A DNA stretch of 64,000 nucleotides from Rhabditoides inermis (GCA_963966185.1 CAWZYM010000360.1:114501-178500); one strand, 5' to 3'. Shown: positions 31,963 to 45,003, counted from the first letter of the stretch. Numbers and translations are program-made. Notes: generated by a model not told the origin, from the sequence alone.

Positions 31963-34900
31963 ATGTTTCGTGAAGTAAAACTGCTCAACAGTATTTGTGT
32001 TTCAGACTGCACTGCCTACTCGCACATCGTTCGTCCGGTGTCTCATTTGTGGAATAGCACCGAGTGGCAGGACAGACTTCTGGATGCAACGGCCGAATTC
32101 CTCGCACCGGACACGGAAGAATTCCCAGTTCCATCCGAGGAGATGATTAGAGGAGTGCTTGAGGTATGCGAACGGTAGATGTAGACTGATGATGGTGACT
32201 TTGTTTAGTACGCATTTGGTATCAGCAACGGCACGTCGTTCGAAGATTTGATTCATGAAATTGAAGAAATCATTCCGGTCAGATTATAATGGAAACAAGA
32301 TATGTCTGATGATATTGGTTTTAGCAAACCTCTATTACTGTGACCGTCGTTTTCGGAATGTTGTCGTGCGTTAGTGCAATAGCAGTTATTGCCTACATGA
32401 TATCCATTTCTAAGAAAAAGAAAAATAGACAGGTAGAAAGATATCACTTAAATAAGAACTACATGAACGTAATCAGGCAACGAGAACCATTTCATATCTT
32501 TCGAGCGAACAGTCGGTCGATATTCCATCACTTCCGAGAGACTTCTCTCTACAGATATTTTACTTGAAGGTGCTTGCTATATTATCAAGCAGTTATTAAC
32601 TTCTGTTTACAGATAGCGATTTCCGTGATTTCCATTGTTACTCTGACACTTGTCATCTCTTCGATTGTGTATGTCAGTGCATTCTTCCACACTCACAACA
32701 AAATCAGCGCTGATTTGTCCAAGAATATCAACTTCCAGGTCAAAAGTGGGTTGTAGTCAAGAACTCTTTCATTGTATCTGTAACAGGGATTTACTATGAA
32801 ATGGAAGAGTTTCTGTGTGCCATTCGAGAATCAGTCGAAAATCCGAAAGTTAATATGATAACTGCGCTCAATGATGTTATCATCAAACAGGTGAAACTAT
32901 ATGTTCAAAGAGGTAATAATTATCTATATATTTAGCTACATGAAGTGAACACAACCGTATTAAGTAACACTCATCATGAAGAGCTGGCGGTACTCAATTC
33001 AAAAAAAAAACTATTTGATACTGTATTTCAGAAAAATCTGATCAAACATTTCCAAAACACCGACTCAAAAAATATACATTTGCAGATTGAACAATTATTT
33101 GAAAAAGAGGTATTAAATAACAAAAAAGAAAACATTGAACTATTTTTTTTCCAGAAAAATCAGGTGCTCAAAAAGCAAGCTGCATACATGGATACAGTCA
33201 ATTCGAGAAAAGCGTTTTACGATAAGTATCGAAAATATTTTCATCTTGCACAACTCGATACAGTATGTCATTTGATAGTTGTTCGTGATTGCTTCTTGTT
33301 CAGAAAAACCCTCACAACGTTCACAACATTCTCGATTACAACGCTCATTCTTTCACCAAACAAGTGTTGAGAACAAAGTTTGATCGGCCAAAAAACATGT
33401 TATCAAAAGAGGTAAATATAAGAATCCTTGCACTTTATCGAAAAAATACAGATTTTCAATGAATTGTACAATATTGACAAAGAAGTCGAATTCTTTAAAG
33501 GACGCAATCTTGAGGTGCGATCTAAACAAAGAATCATTGATGTAAAGTATTCAGACACAATACACAATCACAAACAATTCTGCTATGGATATGATTGTGG
33601 CTATAATGATAATACAACTGACTGCGTTTCTTCTGACAATTGCACTATACTTTGCGCCATGTATGTTGTTGTTCAAATGCGATTTAAAAACAAATTGCTT
33701 TCAGTGAACCCGAAAGTTATAATGAGTTGTTCAATCTGTGTTTTTGTCCTGATGCTCATCCCAACAGTTTACACATCGTAGTTGCTTTGTTTTCCTACAA
33801 TTATACATTTCACATTGTAGACACGTGATACAATTTGCTAATGTGCGTCACTTCGGCTGCGAACACTTTGATCGAAACAAACAAAACATTTGGAACATTG
33901 CTGGAGGTTTCAACGAGTCATTTTTGCAAAGAAATATTCTGTAAGTTTATAATCGCTTGAAGACCGATGTCATATTTACTTAGAAACCTAAACGTTTGCT
34001 ACAAACATGATGGCTCCGTTTTCTTCGAGCCATATACAGATCGAGCGTTGCAAGGTTCGTTTTCTTTTACGTTTTTAGAATGACACCTGTTTTGAAAGGT
34101 ATTCGTGGCGAACTCTTAACAACTATCAAAGTCATTGAAAATATCTCAATCAAACATGTCACTGGTATTCTCGGAAAGCTAATGGTACAGTGATTGTAGA
34201 AAATTGTGTTGAGTGAAACTTTTTTCCAGGAGCTGAAAACTTTGTACATTGAATTTGATCAAAAGGTTAACGATACTATAAAACTATGCCAACCTGTGAG
34301 AACAAGCTTTGGAATACACGAAGAATCTATCAAATGTTTCGAGTCCGACGACAAAGTTTTGATTATGGAAGAGTTGAAGGATGTCAATAATGCAATTCGA
34401 GATTTCAAGGTATGGAAAATTTGAGAAACATCTTTGTACTCTGTCTGTTATTAGATAATGTGGAATCTTGATTACGGTTCAATGAGCAAGAACTTATCTT
34501 CATTTGATGATCTCAAAAACAAGCTAGAAAGTACAATGAGCGATCCTGGTATCAACTCCCTGTTAGCACCAATAAACAGCAGTACGACTTCAATCAAGGT
34601 TATCATTTAGTTTAGTTTTTTTTTTTAATTCACGTTTCTTTTAATAGACGGCTTTGATGAGAGCATTGCCGAAAGAATGTCACATGACTACCATTTACAA
34701 AAACATTCTCGTTCGCATTTGCAATCAAATCAAACCATTTTATCTTGTTGTACAAACGTTGTGTGAGTTATACTTCATCTTAAAAAAAATTCTTAAGGTT
34801 CATTCAGATATATATAATGGAAATCTTTGGTTGATTGGTATTGTGTATGTATTGATCAGTATTCTTAGAAAATTTCAACCAGTCAGGCTTAGACTAGAAA

Positions 34901-35029
34901 ACTCGAAGGTAGTTTCCTCCCTTATTTCTATCATAAACTTATCATTCAAATAAGCGCAAATTGAACGGTGCAAAACAAAAGAAATTCGGGAACAGCGTGG
35001 AGGTTTCACTGGTGAACTTTCATGATTGA
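31963..35029 (+). CDS. Prominin-like five-span membrane protein
   Basis: About 19 exons with short introns (first seen 32006-32163, last 34955-35029). In order: an N-terminal extracellular segment; TM1 (VVFGMLSCVSAIAVIAYMIS); a short KKKKNRQ loop; TM2 (IAISVISIVTLTLVISSIVY); a large loop; TM3 (MIVAIMIIQLTAFLLTIALY, exon 33555-33660); TM4 (VIMSCSICVFVLMLIPTVYT, exon 33705-33777); a second large loop with NVCYKHDGSVFFEP and a Cys near the end (ECHMTTIYKNILVRIC); TM5 (NLWLIGIVYVLISIL, exon 34808-34908); and a basic tail. Spans and loop sizes fit prominins, which organise plasma-membrane protrusions. The first exon is uncertain: ATG 31963 is in frame, but a GTTTCAG acceptor at 32005 suggests an upstream exon. 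Stop at 35027, unless spliced on at 35012. Confidence 0.75.
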
Positions 35030-35059
35030 TAAGCTGATTTTCGAAATTGTTTCTTTCAG

Positions 35060-35840
35060 GACTGCATAGCGATTGATCCTCGAAAGGCTTACAAGGAGTT
35101 TTTGAAACCAGTAGTGATAGCTAAATCAATGAAGAAAACATCGGAAAGCAATTTGTCGACATCCAAATTGGGAGAAGCGAACGAATCCGTTGCTGATCCA
35201 ACCGTGGTTGATTTGCGGTGGCCAGGATATCACAACTACTTCAATGGAAACTGGGTCGTTCCGATGGGACAATCACACAAGTATGATCAATTCATTGTGA
35301 TTCGATCTGATCAATGAAATGCAGATACATGATGACCGCTGCTCCGACCGCTGACACTGCCATTGACTTCTGGCATGTGGTCTTCCGATACAACTGCAAG
35401 GCAATTGTCATGCTATGCGACTTTGTTGAGAAGGAAAATGGAAAGTCGGTCGAGAAGTGTTTTGAATATTAGAACGAGAAATCACATCGAGTTTTCAAAA
35501 ACCAATACGCCAAGTATAAGGTACAGAGAGTACCTACTATGTTCTGTTTTGTGATGTATCTTTAACAATAACTTTCACAGATCAAGTGTACCGCTGTGAA
35601 AAAGTCTGTTATCAAAAATGTCAAAAATCTCGTTTTCTCTGTGTCGAAGTGAGTGACACATAAATACATGAAACTACTATACATTTAGTGGATAAGTGGA
35701 TATGTGACGAAAAAAGTTGAACTGATTCAATACACTGGCTGGCAAGACTGCCTCGCACCTGAGAACCCTGAAGAGATGGCAGAAGTGATGAAAACGATAT
35801 ACGAAAAGATTGGACACACGGACGAGCCAACTTCTCCTAG
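35060..35840 (+). pseudogene. Protein tyrosine phosphatase (nematode-type) domain, truncated
   Basis: Exons 35060-35280, 35325-35520, 35581-35648 and 35689-35840. They show the PTP order WPGYHNYFNGNWV, KYMMTAAPTADTAIDFWHVV, KAIVMLCDF, KYK-IKCTAVKK, and VELIQYTGWQDCLAPENPEE. An in-frame TAG (35470-35472) follows KCFEY where a Tyr-rich strand is expected. The gene is cut off at TSPR, before the HCxxGxxR catalytic signature, by a junction with inverted B-module DNA. The first exon has no ATG of its own upstream and joins in phase to the last prominin-like exon. The piece as seen cannot be an active phosphatase. Confidence 0.75.
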
Positions 35841-36058
35841 GTAAACTGAAGTACCGTAATCCACTGCCCTTCGGCAATTCCGAGGTCCATCGCACTGCCC
35901 CGTTCGATCTTTTCCAGTAGGGAAACGTCGAATCCGGAGCTGCACTGCGAGTGATGACGTCATTTTGTGAAGCCGATCGCGCCCCGTCCGAAACGACCTC
36001 ACTCAAACCTCGCCCTCACCTTATGCAGAGAAATTGCCAACTTGCCGACTTGCTGTCT
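35829..36058 (-). repeat. Inverted fragment of module B (GIY-YIG 3' region)
   Basis: The complement of about 5620-5850 (from AACTTCTCCTAGGTAAACTG to CAAGTCGGCAATTTCTCTGC). The junction with the PTP exon lies in AACTTCTCCTAG, common to both sides. Confidence 0.85.
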
Positions 36059-36163
36059 ACGACACGAGTCCGTGAACACCCCGCCGTTCCCATCATCACC
36101 GAAGAGTTGTTGTTGTTTGTGTATGGTTTGTCCTTATCTGCACACTCAACTGTATATCACTAT

Positions 36164-37885
36164 TTGTCTCTTCTATTCTTTTACCCATTGAATATATGTG
36201 CGTATGGATCGTGAGAGCCAGGAAGAGAAGGAGAAAGAAAGGAACCACAGGAAAAGAGTATACAGAGACCTTGTCCGGCCCTGTCCGAGTCTAGCGGTAC
36301 CCATTTCATGATCTCTATCTAATTTCCGGGCACGTTTCGGACATGACAAGATATCGGGTTACTGTAGCTAGTACTGGTTTACTGTACATTGAAAGTCACC
36401 TATCCTCTCATGAATGGGTTTAAGGGTGTTTCTAGACAGATTGGAAGGTGGTGAGTTAGAAAAAAAACACTAGATTTCTACGGGGGTGTGATTTGATGCA
36501 TATCAGTGATCATTTGCCCTCAGGGGGTGAATTGGCCGGAAATGGATTGAGGCCCAGAAAGTGACTGAATTGAGATTAGAACGTGAAACTTGGCAGAGAG
36601 TACCGCAGAAAAATAGGGAAGGTCTAGAAGAAAACCGCATGTCGATATCTTTTCTTATATTCAAATCATATCTCAAAGCGCGTCTCACAAATGGGGTATG
36701 GCTGCGGGTAGTGAGTGAGAGGGAGAGAACGAGAGAGAGAGAAGATTCAGAGGAAAAGAGTATACAAAGACCTTATTCGGTCCTGTACGAGTCTGGCGGT
36801 ACCCATTTCATGATCTCTATCTAATTTCCGGAATCGTTTCGGACATGACAAGATATCGGGTTACTGTAGCTAGTACTGGTTTACTGTACATTGAAAGTCA
36901 CATATTCTCCCGGGAATGGGTTTAAGGGTATTTCTAGACAGAATCGAGGGTGGTGAGCTCTGAGAAAACATTAGATTTTTACGGGAGTGTGATTTGATAC
37001 ATACCAATGATCATTTGCCCTCAGGGGGTGAATTGGCCGGAAATGGATTACCTCAAACTTGGGCGTGTCAACCCTCGGTGGTCGGATGGACGGGACGACT
37101 ATATCCAATCGGATAAACTTCTTTACACAATCGGATTTTGTTGATTTTGGGCCAAATCGATGATGTAAATTGAACTTATCCGGTCAGATACAATAGTATA
37201 TCCGATCAGATAAATTCGTCAATCTCGTCCATGAACCATATTGACACGTATATCCTATCTGTTCGGTTTTCATGAGGATGGTACATATTTTTGTTGTAAT
37301 TCGGCATTTAGACATTATTACAGGAGTTTCAGAATGTACTGATGCAAAGTATAGCTCTAAGGTCGATCGTCCACAAAAGTATATCCGATCGGATACGCTC
37401 GTCAAAATCGTCCATAAAACCGTATCCGATCGGATACGATTTTGGGTTGACGAAGTAATTTTTCATCTTCATGCTATAGTGTTCAAATTAAGAGAAATGA
37501 TGTATTTTAGGTTGTTGTTAGTGTTGGGACATGATTTGTGTTGATTTGTGAAGGACTGTTGATTTGGCAGTGTCGAGTTTGGTAGGTATATCCGATCGGA
37601 TACACTAGTATATCCGATCGGATAAAGTCTGCTGGAGCGTCGCCGTATTCTAGGTTATGGAAATAGCCAAACTTGGCTGTTTGATGAAGTATTGTGAGAA
37701 TATGGGAAGGTGTTGGAAGGACATCTTTGGTTTCCCGTGTATGTGAGGGTTCTTCTTTGGGTAGAATTCGACGCCGCGCGCGAGCGATGGCTGGGAGCCG
37801 AGAAGAAAAAAGTTGAGACACGGTATACTAAACACTTGGTCAACTAGATGAAAGTGCAACGGAAAAAAAATGATTGCAAATGAAT
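36164..37885 (-). repeat. Element D, copy 2 (inverted)
   Basis: The complement of 14750-17475 but with fewer 499-bp units: one full and one partial. Four perfect TATCCGATCGGATA sites remain (37380-37440 and 37590-37625). Confidence 0.85.
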
Positions 37886-38434
37886 GCAAATGTGGGAGTA
37901 CTTTTTGAGCACGTTAGATACCGTAGTGCGGAAAACACTGAATTAGGTGACTAGTGCCGCGACCCTCCACAAGCTGATCGATTCGATGGTATGCTCATTT
38001 AAAAGCGGTTTTCGCAGAATGGTAGAGAAAAATCTTTCATGAAAATGCTTAGTAGATTGGAGATTTTTCTGCGATGACACTATTCATACGCCTTCAGAAC
38101 TGGAGAAATTTAGTTTAACTCAAGTAACAGCTACTAAAAGCTAATAGGAACTGCCAAGATGAATTCTAAACATGTTTCTTTATTCACTGCTACATTTGTA
38201 GGCAACGTGGCGTTTTTCGACTATCCGGGTGTGCCGATCTGTCTTATCTGATCAATCTAATCTGTGTTTCCTTTTACCACTCATGGATTTTACATTAAAA
38301 AATATTGAGAAATATGGCGCCATACCCGCTTATCAGTGTGTTGATAACGTCCTCATGAGTGCTTCACAGCGTTTGATTCAAAACCTACATTGGTGACAGT
38401 AGTTTCATATACTTGCTTCAATCTCTTTTTTCAG

Positions 38435-41400
38435 ATGAAGTCACGTGAAAAGTTTGTGTATCAATGGATCTTCAAAAAGAGAGAGACGAACTTCTACAAA
38501 GAAGGTTTTCTTCAAATGAACGAACTGAGAAAGTAGGGTTTGAATTCATTTCCCAAAATTTTGTTTAGGAAAGGAGAACACTGCGACGTCGTTCTCGTTG
38601 CCACTGGTGCAAATGGAGATCAACAAGTTGAGGTTGCTATTCACTCGTTTGTTCCGTTTTATAATAAAAATTAAGATTTTTGCACACAAGATCGTTCTTG
38701 CCGTATCGTCTCCCTACTTCGCTCCTTTGTTCGGAAGTGGAATGATGGAGTCGAATGCAGAGAAAATCGAAATCAAGGTTGATCCCGAGACACTGGAAAC
38801 ATTTGTCAACTTTATGTACACTGCTCAGTTGACAATCGGTAACTGTTTACTAGCGAGTATGTATCTGGGAAACTGTGTTTCAGACGAGGACAAGGTGCAA
38901 GAAATGATCGAAGCTGCTAACTACTTCCAATTCGATGACCTCGTGAAACAGTGTGGAGAGTGAGTTTTGTTTAAATGTATTATATTTCATCTTGCATGGA
39001 ACCAAAATTATTTCAGTTATCTGATTGGATCGGTGGATACTGATTGCTGTCTGCAACTACGCGAGTTTGCACTTCGGTATAATCTCGCGAATCTCGAAAA
39101 AGCCGCTCTGGATCACGTCATCGGAAATTTCAGGTACGTACATTTAATAGGCTACTTTCGAAAATGTTTTATTTTACAGTCAAATAATCACTACCGACTT
39201 TACGAAAATGTCGGAAGAAACGCTCACACTCGCCATTTCGTGTAAGTTTCGCGTTTGGCTGTATAATCTATAAGCAAACATTACAGCGGATAAACTTCGG
39301 GTTTTTAATGAAGAAGTCGTCTTCCAGAAAACCATAGCTTGGGTGCGCGCAGAAGAAAGAAGAAAAGAAGTTCTGCCAAGGTGAATGACTATCATTTTAT
39401 GCGTTCTCAATATCAAGTTCAGGCTGCTCAAACACATCCGCTTCTCTCACATGAAACCTGACTACATACTGGAAACAGTCGCAGAGGACCCAACTATTGA
39501 TGCTGATTCGCAATGCAGGAAGATTATACGAGATGTGATAGTAAGCGTAAACCGGATTAACGGTCTGAAAAAAACATTTTTTTTAAGAAACTGATTGTCA
39601 AACACACCGACTCTTTTAAAAACGATAACAAAAAACGCCTTCACTATCATGCTTCTGCCTGTTATTCCTTCCCTGTGAGCGGCTCACAATGGTTGCCCGC
39701 GCCATCTCTCAACGAAAACATGTGAGTTACTCAACTGACACGGGCAGCTTGCGCACTCGTCTTGGCGGATTCTTATGAAAACTTGGTCATATACACAGTT
39801 TTTCATGTTGATTCCGAATATGAACATAACTTTTCCTAAATGATTGTTTGAAACCAATTTGGACAGCCACCGAATAGACTACCCACGAAAATGACCTATC
39901 GACAACAGCAGCTTTGCCGATTGGATAGTGAGTTGGAAAGTTGAAAATGACAGTCAAAATGACAGGTGCGGTATCGATGCAATGCCGCTATGCAAAACTT
40001 TTTGCCGGTTCTTTTTGGCGGCGTAAGTCGCCCTGTCGTCTCTCGATAATTATGCAAATCTGAAATTGGTTATCTGGAAAGCTGGCTAGCGCTGATTGGT
40101 GCACGTAATGAGCGAACAGTGATGTAGAGAGTGTTGTCGTCCTTCTTTTCACTCGCAATGCCAGCGATGTCTCCGTCGGCAGAGGGTTTGTTCCGTCGGC
40201 AGAGTTCCGCCGGCAGGGCAGGGCAGGGAGGGAAAGTTGTTATTATTCCATCTCGCAAAAAGTTTTGCCGCATAGCGGCTATGCATCGATACCGCACCTG
40301 TCATTTTGACTGTCATTTTCAATTTTCTAACTCACGCTGCTGTTGTTGACAGGTCATTTTCATGGGTAGTCTATTCGGTGGCTGTCCAAATTGGTTTCAA
40401 ACAACCATTTAAGAAAAGTTATGCTCATATTCGGAATCAGCATGAAAAACTGTGTATATGACCATGTTTTCATAACAATCCGCCAAGACAAGTGCGCAAG
40501 CTGCCCGTGTGAACATGATTTCAGTAATCACAAGTACACAAATTTTCAGAAAATGGCACGCGGCAGCCGTTGTTTACAAGAAGATCTTCTGTATTGGCGG
40601 AAATAATGGAACGGAAGACTTGAAAACAGTACAGTTCCTCGATCCGATTACCGGTAATCTTTGATTTTTATTCAATGTGCATTTCGTTTTCAGGAAAATG
40701 GCAGTTTGTTTGCTCTCTACCTGTTGCTCTAGGCGGACAGGGATTGACGTCAGTTGGAGATTCTCTGTATGCTGTCGGTGGAACCGCAAACGGAATGCCG
40801 ACGAAGTGAGTAATTGTTAAATTGTTTTTGCTTAATGTGTATCGAAACGAAACAACAATACCAAGAGTCGTGCATGTCTACGATGTCAATACTGATACGT
40901 GGAGAAAGGGAGCATCGACGCTTGAGGACAGGTAGATTATGATTGTTATCATCAAATACCACTTTTCAAATGTCCAGGTGGGAATCAGTAGCGTCCTGGA
41001 ATGACGTCCTTTACGCGGCGGGTGCAGCGGATCACAACGAAAAAAACGCGACTGCAGAAATGTGGGACCCGCGCACTGGTTAGTTTTACAAAATAAAATA
41101 AAATACATATTTTCTAAACGTTTCTCATACCAGATGCCTGGCAGCAGCTGCCTCCGATGCTGACTGAGAGATGTCGACCGCAACTAGTTGCAGTGAATGG
41201 GAAAATATTTGCCATTGGAGACAATATCGGAGACGTGAACACGGTGAGGTCTGATTCATTTCAACAATACTTATGATACTTCGCAGATGGAATTCTTTGA
41301 CATTCGAGCTGGCAAATGGTGTTCACACGAGGCTCTTCTTCCTGAAGAATCACTGTGAGCAGTTAACACATGTACTTGAATGATGTAACTTTTTAAAGGG

Positions 41401-41555
41401 GTTACCGAGTGACAGTGTGCAATGATGACATTGTTTTGAGTAATGGAAAGAAGAAAGGAAGATGGGAGTTCATCAACCAACTGAAAGTGAGTGTAAATTG
41501 TGACACTGAAGATATCCAAAACTCATCAAGATCCTACGCAACGATTCCTGGATAG
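38435..41555 (+). CDS. BTB-BACK-kelch protein, copy A2 (apparently intact)
   Basis: Same exon plan as A1 (start 38435, stop TAG 41553-41555). The exon 5 donor is intact (TTTCAG|GTACGT at 39133), restoring the frame NFSQIITTDF into the BACK domain. BTB core FAHKIVLAVSSPYFAPLFGS; BACK core MSEETLTLAISSDKLRVFNE; then at least four kelch blades (IGGNNGTED, YAVGGTANG, AAGAADHN, FAIGDNIGD). By family, a likely cullin-3 substrate adaptor; inferred, not shown. The exon 9 acceptor is TTTTTTTTAAG, weaker than usual. The 39739-40509 MITE lengthens intron 9. Confidence 0.8.
39739..40509. mobile_element. 771-bp MITE in kelch intron, A2 copy
   Basis: Same termini and same TGA duplication (39736-39738, 40510-40512) as 2131-2901. 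Inherited with the duplicated block. Confidence 0.85.
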
Positions 41556-42779
41556 ACGGTCCAGATGTTCTCGGAAACCGTTGCAGCCATGCACTCTGTG
41601 CACTCGATGGGGTGCGTTGAAGACGTACTCTGATCGTTGCATTATTGACTATTGCAGACACTGTTCTCCCTGGGAGGCGTGTGTGGGATAAACGAGATTA
41701 CGGACACGGTGCACTGCATCGCACTCAATATCGACAAGTTTTGAACCAAAGTCTTTGTATTTATGTACTGAACACGTGTATATTGAACACGTGTATATTT
41801 GCTCCTAAATTCTACTACAAATGAATACATTTCATATTTTGATAATATTTGTTTTATGCATGTTTGTTTATATTTGTGAATTGCTTTCGCGGCGCGTCAC
41901 GTTTACTATTTCCAACCAAGCTGCAAAAGGGTTCGCGTAATCCTAATCTTAATATATAGAAAACGGCCTGTCCGTCCGTCCGTCCATCCGTCCGTCAGAA
42001 AAAAAGAAGAACTTGTTTACTTTGAAATTATCGCGCCTCGAAAAAAACTATTCAGAATTCATGCGCTCAGAACAGATACCAGCTGGCACCAAGTGTGATG
42101 GAAGAAGGAGAACTGACAGAAGGTAAGCGCGCGCCGGCGACGAGCGATCGAATGCATCCGATACTCTTCCTCTGCCTCGCATCGATAACAGAAAGACGGT
42201 ATATTGAATGAAGAAGAACGGATAGAAAATGACTTCAATTACCAAACACTAAACAAAAGAAGTATCAACTAACAGGTTGAAATTATCAAAAGTAACATTA
42301 AGGTGAGATTATATCTCATATAAATGATATGCCTTCCCTCCCAAGTTATCACTTATGGGAGAGGTTGGCTCCTCCAAGGGTAAAGAAAGAATGATAGCAC
42401 TAACGAGTTCTTAGAGGTAATCCTATTCTTGTTCATTCTGTAGGAAACGTGTCGTTTTTCGACTATCCAAGTGTGCCGATCTGTATATCTAATCTGTGTC
42501 TCCTTTATGAATTTTATATTGAAAAATATTGAGAAATATGGCGCCTGCTTATCAGTTTGGTTTATAATGTCCCCATGACTGTATACACAGCACACAGCCT
42601 TCAATTCAAAATCTACATTGGTGATAGTAGTTTCATATTGGCCCGAAAAGCACTATGCCTCGCAGTGCTTTTTGGCCTACAGTTTTTTTCGCCTCGGTTT
42701 CATTTTCCAATTCGATGGTGATCGACATTCGTTGTCCAGCAACCCTGATCTTGTCCAATTAATCTATTTGTTGCAGAGC

Positions 42780-43293
42780 ATGGCCGTTTGCTATTGCGGA
42801 GGCGATGGCAACTGTACTGGAGATTGCAAGACTCGCAATGTCATCTACTGCCTCACGTAGGCTTTCTAGTAGTGTTGTTTTTCATTCATGGATAATCTCA
42901 CCCCAGCTGTTGATGTATGGCGTATCGGCCGTGGATCAATCAGAAATCTTATTCTAGATAGGAATTTCGAAAATATGGTAATACAGTCGAGCTTAGCGCA
43001 AAATTTTGCCTTTTGGAGCATTGATTGCCAGTGGTGTTCTAGCACTTTACCCTCACCTATGTCCAAACTCTCTTGCCGCTCTTTCACAGCCTGCAATACA
43101 GTACCGGCTGATGTGTCAAGTTGCGACTATACTAATGATTTTCATTTCAAGGTGCATCCAATGTGGAGCCAAGTACGTCGGGAAGACGAAACAAGAGTTA
43201 CGGGTCCGCATTTCTCAGCATCGTCGATCACGGCAGAAGAAAGACGGCAAGTCGGCAATTTCTCTGCATCGGGTGAGGGCGAGGTTTGAGTGA
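42780..43293 (+). CDS. Short Cys-knuckle + GIY-YIG protein, copy B3
   Basis: Exons 42780-42856 and 43152-43293. Residue changes are GL to GD and KM to KT in the knuckle region and HQ to HR near the end; the cysteines, VIY, YVG and the helix Arg are unchanged. Conservation of these positions while surrounding introns drift suggests constraint. Same truncation before the expected catalytic Glu. Confidence 0.58.
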
Positions 43294-43860
43294 GGTCGTT
43301 TCGGACGGAGCGCGATCGGCTTCACAAAATGACGTCATCACTTACAGTGCACCTCCGGATTCGACGTTTCCCTACTGGAAAAGATCGAACGGGGCAGTGC
43401 GATGGACCTCGGAATTGCCGAAGGGCGGTGGATCACGGTACTTCAGTTTACCTAGGAGAAGTTAGGCAATATTTACTGTACACCCTCTTTTTGCGTATGT
43501 AAATGAAAGCAATTTTTAACTATATGTTCTTAATGAACTTCGATAGAATGGTAGACTCCACAGTAAAAAAAAACTATCAAAGCTGATTTTTGGTTGCATC
43601 AAATCTATTGTACTCAGTTCCAGCTCGCAAGTGCAAATGCGCAGGTACATTTTAGACCGTTTTCCCAAGGAAAGATGCAAAAATGTACTTGTATGTCATT
43701 TGCACTTGTGATCTATACAGCATTTTAACCTTATTGTTAACATTCTCTGATACCAGTTTCTTTTTGCCGTTCAAGCGCCTTCACAAAAGAGAAAAGCACT
43801 TCCGAAGCCATTGATTGTCGCGAATAACCAGAAAACGAAGAGTTCCAAAATGTTCTTTAA

Positions 43861-44243
43861 AGTGACAATTTTATTGATCCGCAATCGGAAAAAAATTGAA
43901 TTTTGAATTGGCGCTTTTCGAATTCTGGCTATAACTATTGAACTCGAGATGCGTTTCACATAGGGATGTGTTCATCGGTTTCTACGACTTAATTTTATGC
44001 TAGAAACTGAATTTCATTTCAAAATTTTATTTCAACTTTCCCGTCATTCAAGACGTTTTAGACAATCAACTGTGATGTAACCTCACTTTGTACCCACAAA
44101 GCATTCAAAATCAACTATTTTTTGGGGCAAAAAATAGTTTAAAATCATGAAAAAAGTTCTAGTTTCCAGGATCACTAGATGTTATTTGATGTTTCCATTA
44201 ACTTTTCATCAGTAAAATATGATTTTTAAGTGAAATTGTCACT
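43861..44243. mobile_element. Insertion with AGTGACAATTT inverted ends, B3 only
   Basis: B1, B2 and B4 lack these 383 bases between TGTTCT and the ATG of the two-exon gene. The ends AGTGACAATTT (43861) and AAATTGTCACT (44243) are inverted copies. No coding content; probably a MITE of unknown family. It replaces the usual sequence just upstream of the small gene. Confidence 0.45.
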
Positions 44244-44282
44244 TCAATAAAACTTTTCGCTTAGAAACTCTGTTGTTACAAA

Positions 44283-44514
44283 ATGGTGTTATCCGATTTA
44301 GATAAAAAGTTTCAGAAACTGTCACCTTCTCTGAACAGAAGAAATGAGACTGAGGACCAGCTATTGGCCGATGTGATCGACGATCCTTCGATTCTGGATG
44401 ATGACAACGAGGTTTTCGAGATAAACAGTAAGAATGTGAGTAGACTCGAAATGCTCATCCTGCCATCTGTGCCCGTATCCACCAATCTCCATGCATGTAT
44501 GTATATCTTGTGTG

Positions 44515-44561
<47 letters not shown>

Positions 44562-44693
44562 GAGAGAGAGAGAGTATCTCTGTCTGTCGCATCTCACTCT
44601 GTGAGAGAGATGCTTATCTGACTCTTGTCTAATCACTCCTTGCAGCCAACGACCCGACTGGACATCTACCGCACCGGGTGGACAGGGAATTAA
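44283..44693 (+). CDS. Unrecognised acidic protein, copy B3 (66 residues)
   Basis: Exons 44283-44435 and 44646-44693. It starts MVLSDLDKKFQKL, two codons shorter than B1 in this region through an in-frame six-base loss, and ends RLDIYRTGWTGN. The intron has a longer GA tract (44517-44575). Confidence 0.58.
44517..44575. repeat. GA microsatellite in the intron of the small gene
   Basis: Expanded here relative to B1 (6511-6538) and B2; almost absent in B4 (54139-54147). Confidence 0.95.
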
Positions 44694-44877
44694 ACGCCCG
44701 GCAAGCGTCTCGTCGTCTGCCGCTCTCTCGTCTCTCCACTTTTTTCCCGTCCGTTACGAACATTAACTTTTAATTTTTTTAATTGTTTTTATATTGTTTA
44801 CGGTAGTTGTATTGTGCATTATTTTATTTCATGACATAAAAACATGTTTTTTTTCATTGCAATTGGTTGACTTTGAG

Positions 44878-45003
44878 ATGAGTGCTGACCCGTTAGACGA
44901 CCACTCCAACTTTCCCGCTTCGAAGCGAGCGAAAACATCTCAGGAGATGCGAAAAAGGAACGAGGGCAAAACGTTCTTCAACTCGAAGTTGGAGAGGAGT
45001 TGA
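44878..45003 (+). CDS. Unrecognised 41-residue basic ORF, copy B3
   Basis: Frame kept with substitutions only (EGKTFFNSKLERS). The basic run KRAKTSQEMRKR is unchanged. Confidence 0.4.
   Translation: MSADPLDDHSNFPASKRAKTSQEMRKRNEGKTFFNSKLERS

Larger units (their letters stand above)
31480..35840 (+). repeat. Block P, copy 2
   Basis: The most complete copy: non-coding lead (matches 9440-9808 and 63430-63900), prominin-like gene and PTP exons. It ends at the junction with inverted B-module sequence near 35830. Confidence 0.75.
37988..42301 (+). repeat. Segmental duplication block A, copy 2
   Basis: Nearly base-for-base equal to 383-4689. Differences cluster in kelch exon 5 and its intron, where A2 resembles A3 rather than A1, suggesting gene conversion or mutation in A1. 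Confidence 0.95.

Noticed and set aside
33428..33781. Reading frame with KYSDTIHNHKQFCYGYDCGY in the prominin-like gene
   Set aside because: It is an intron read-through frame. Splicing GAG|GTGCGA...TATTCAG|ACACAA instead gives a clean third membrane span.
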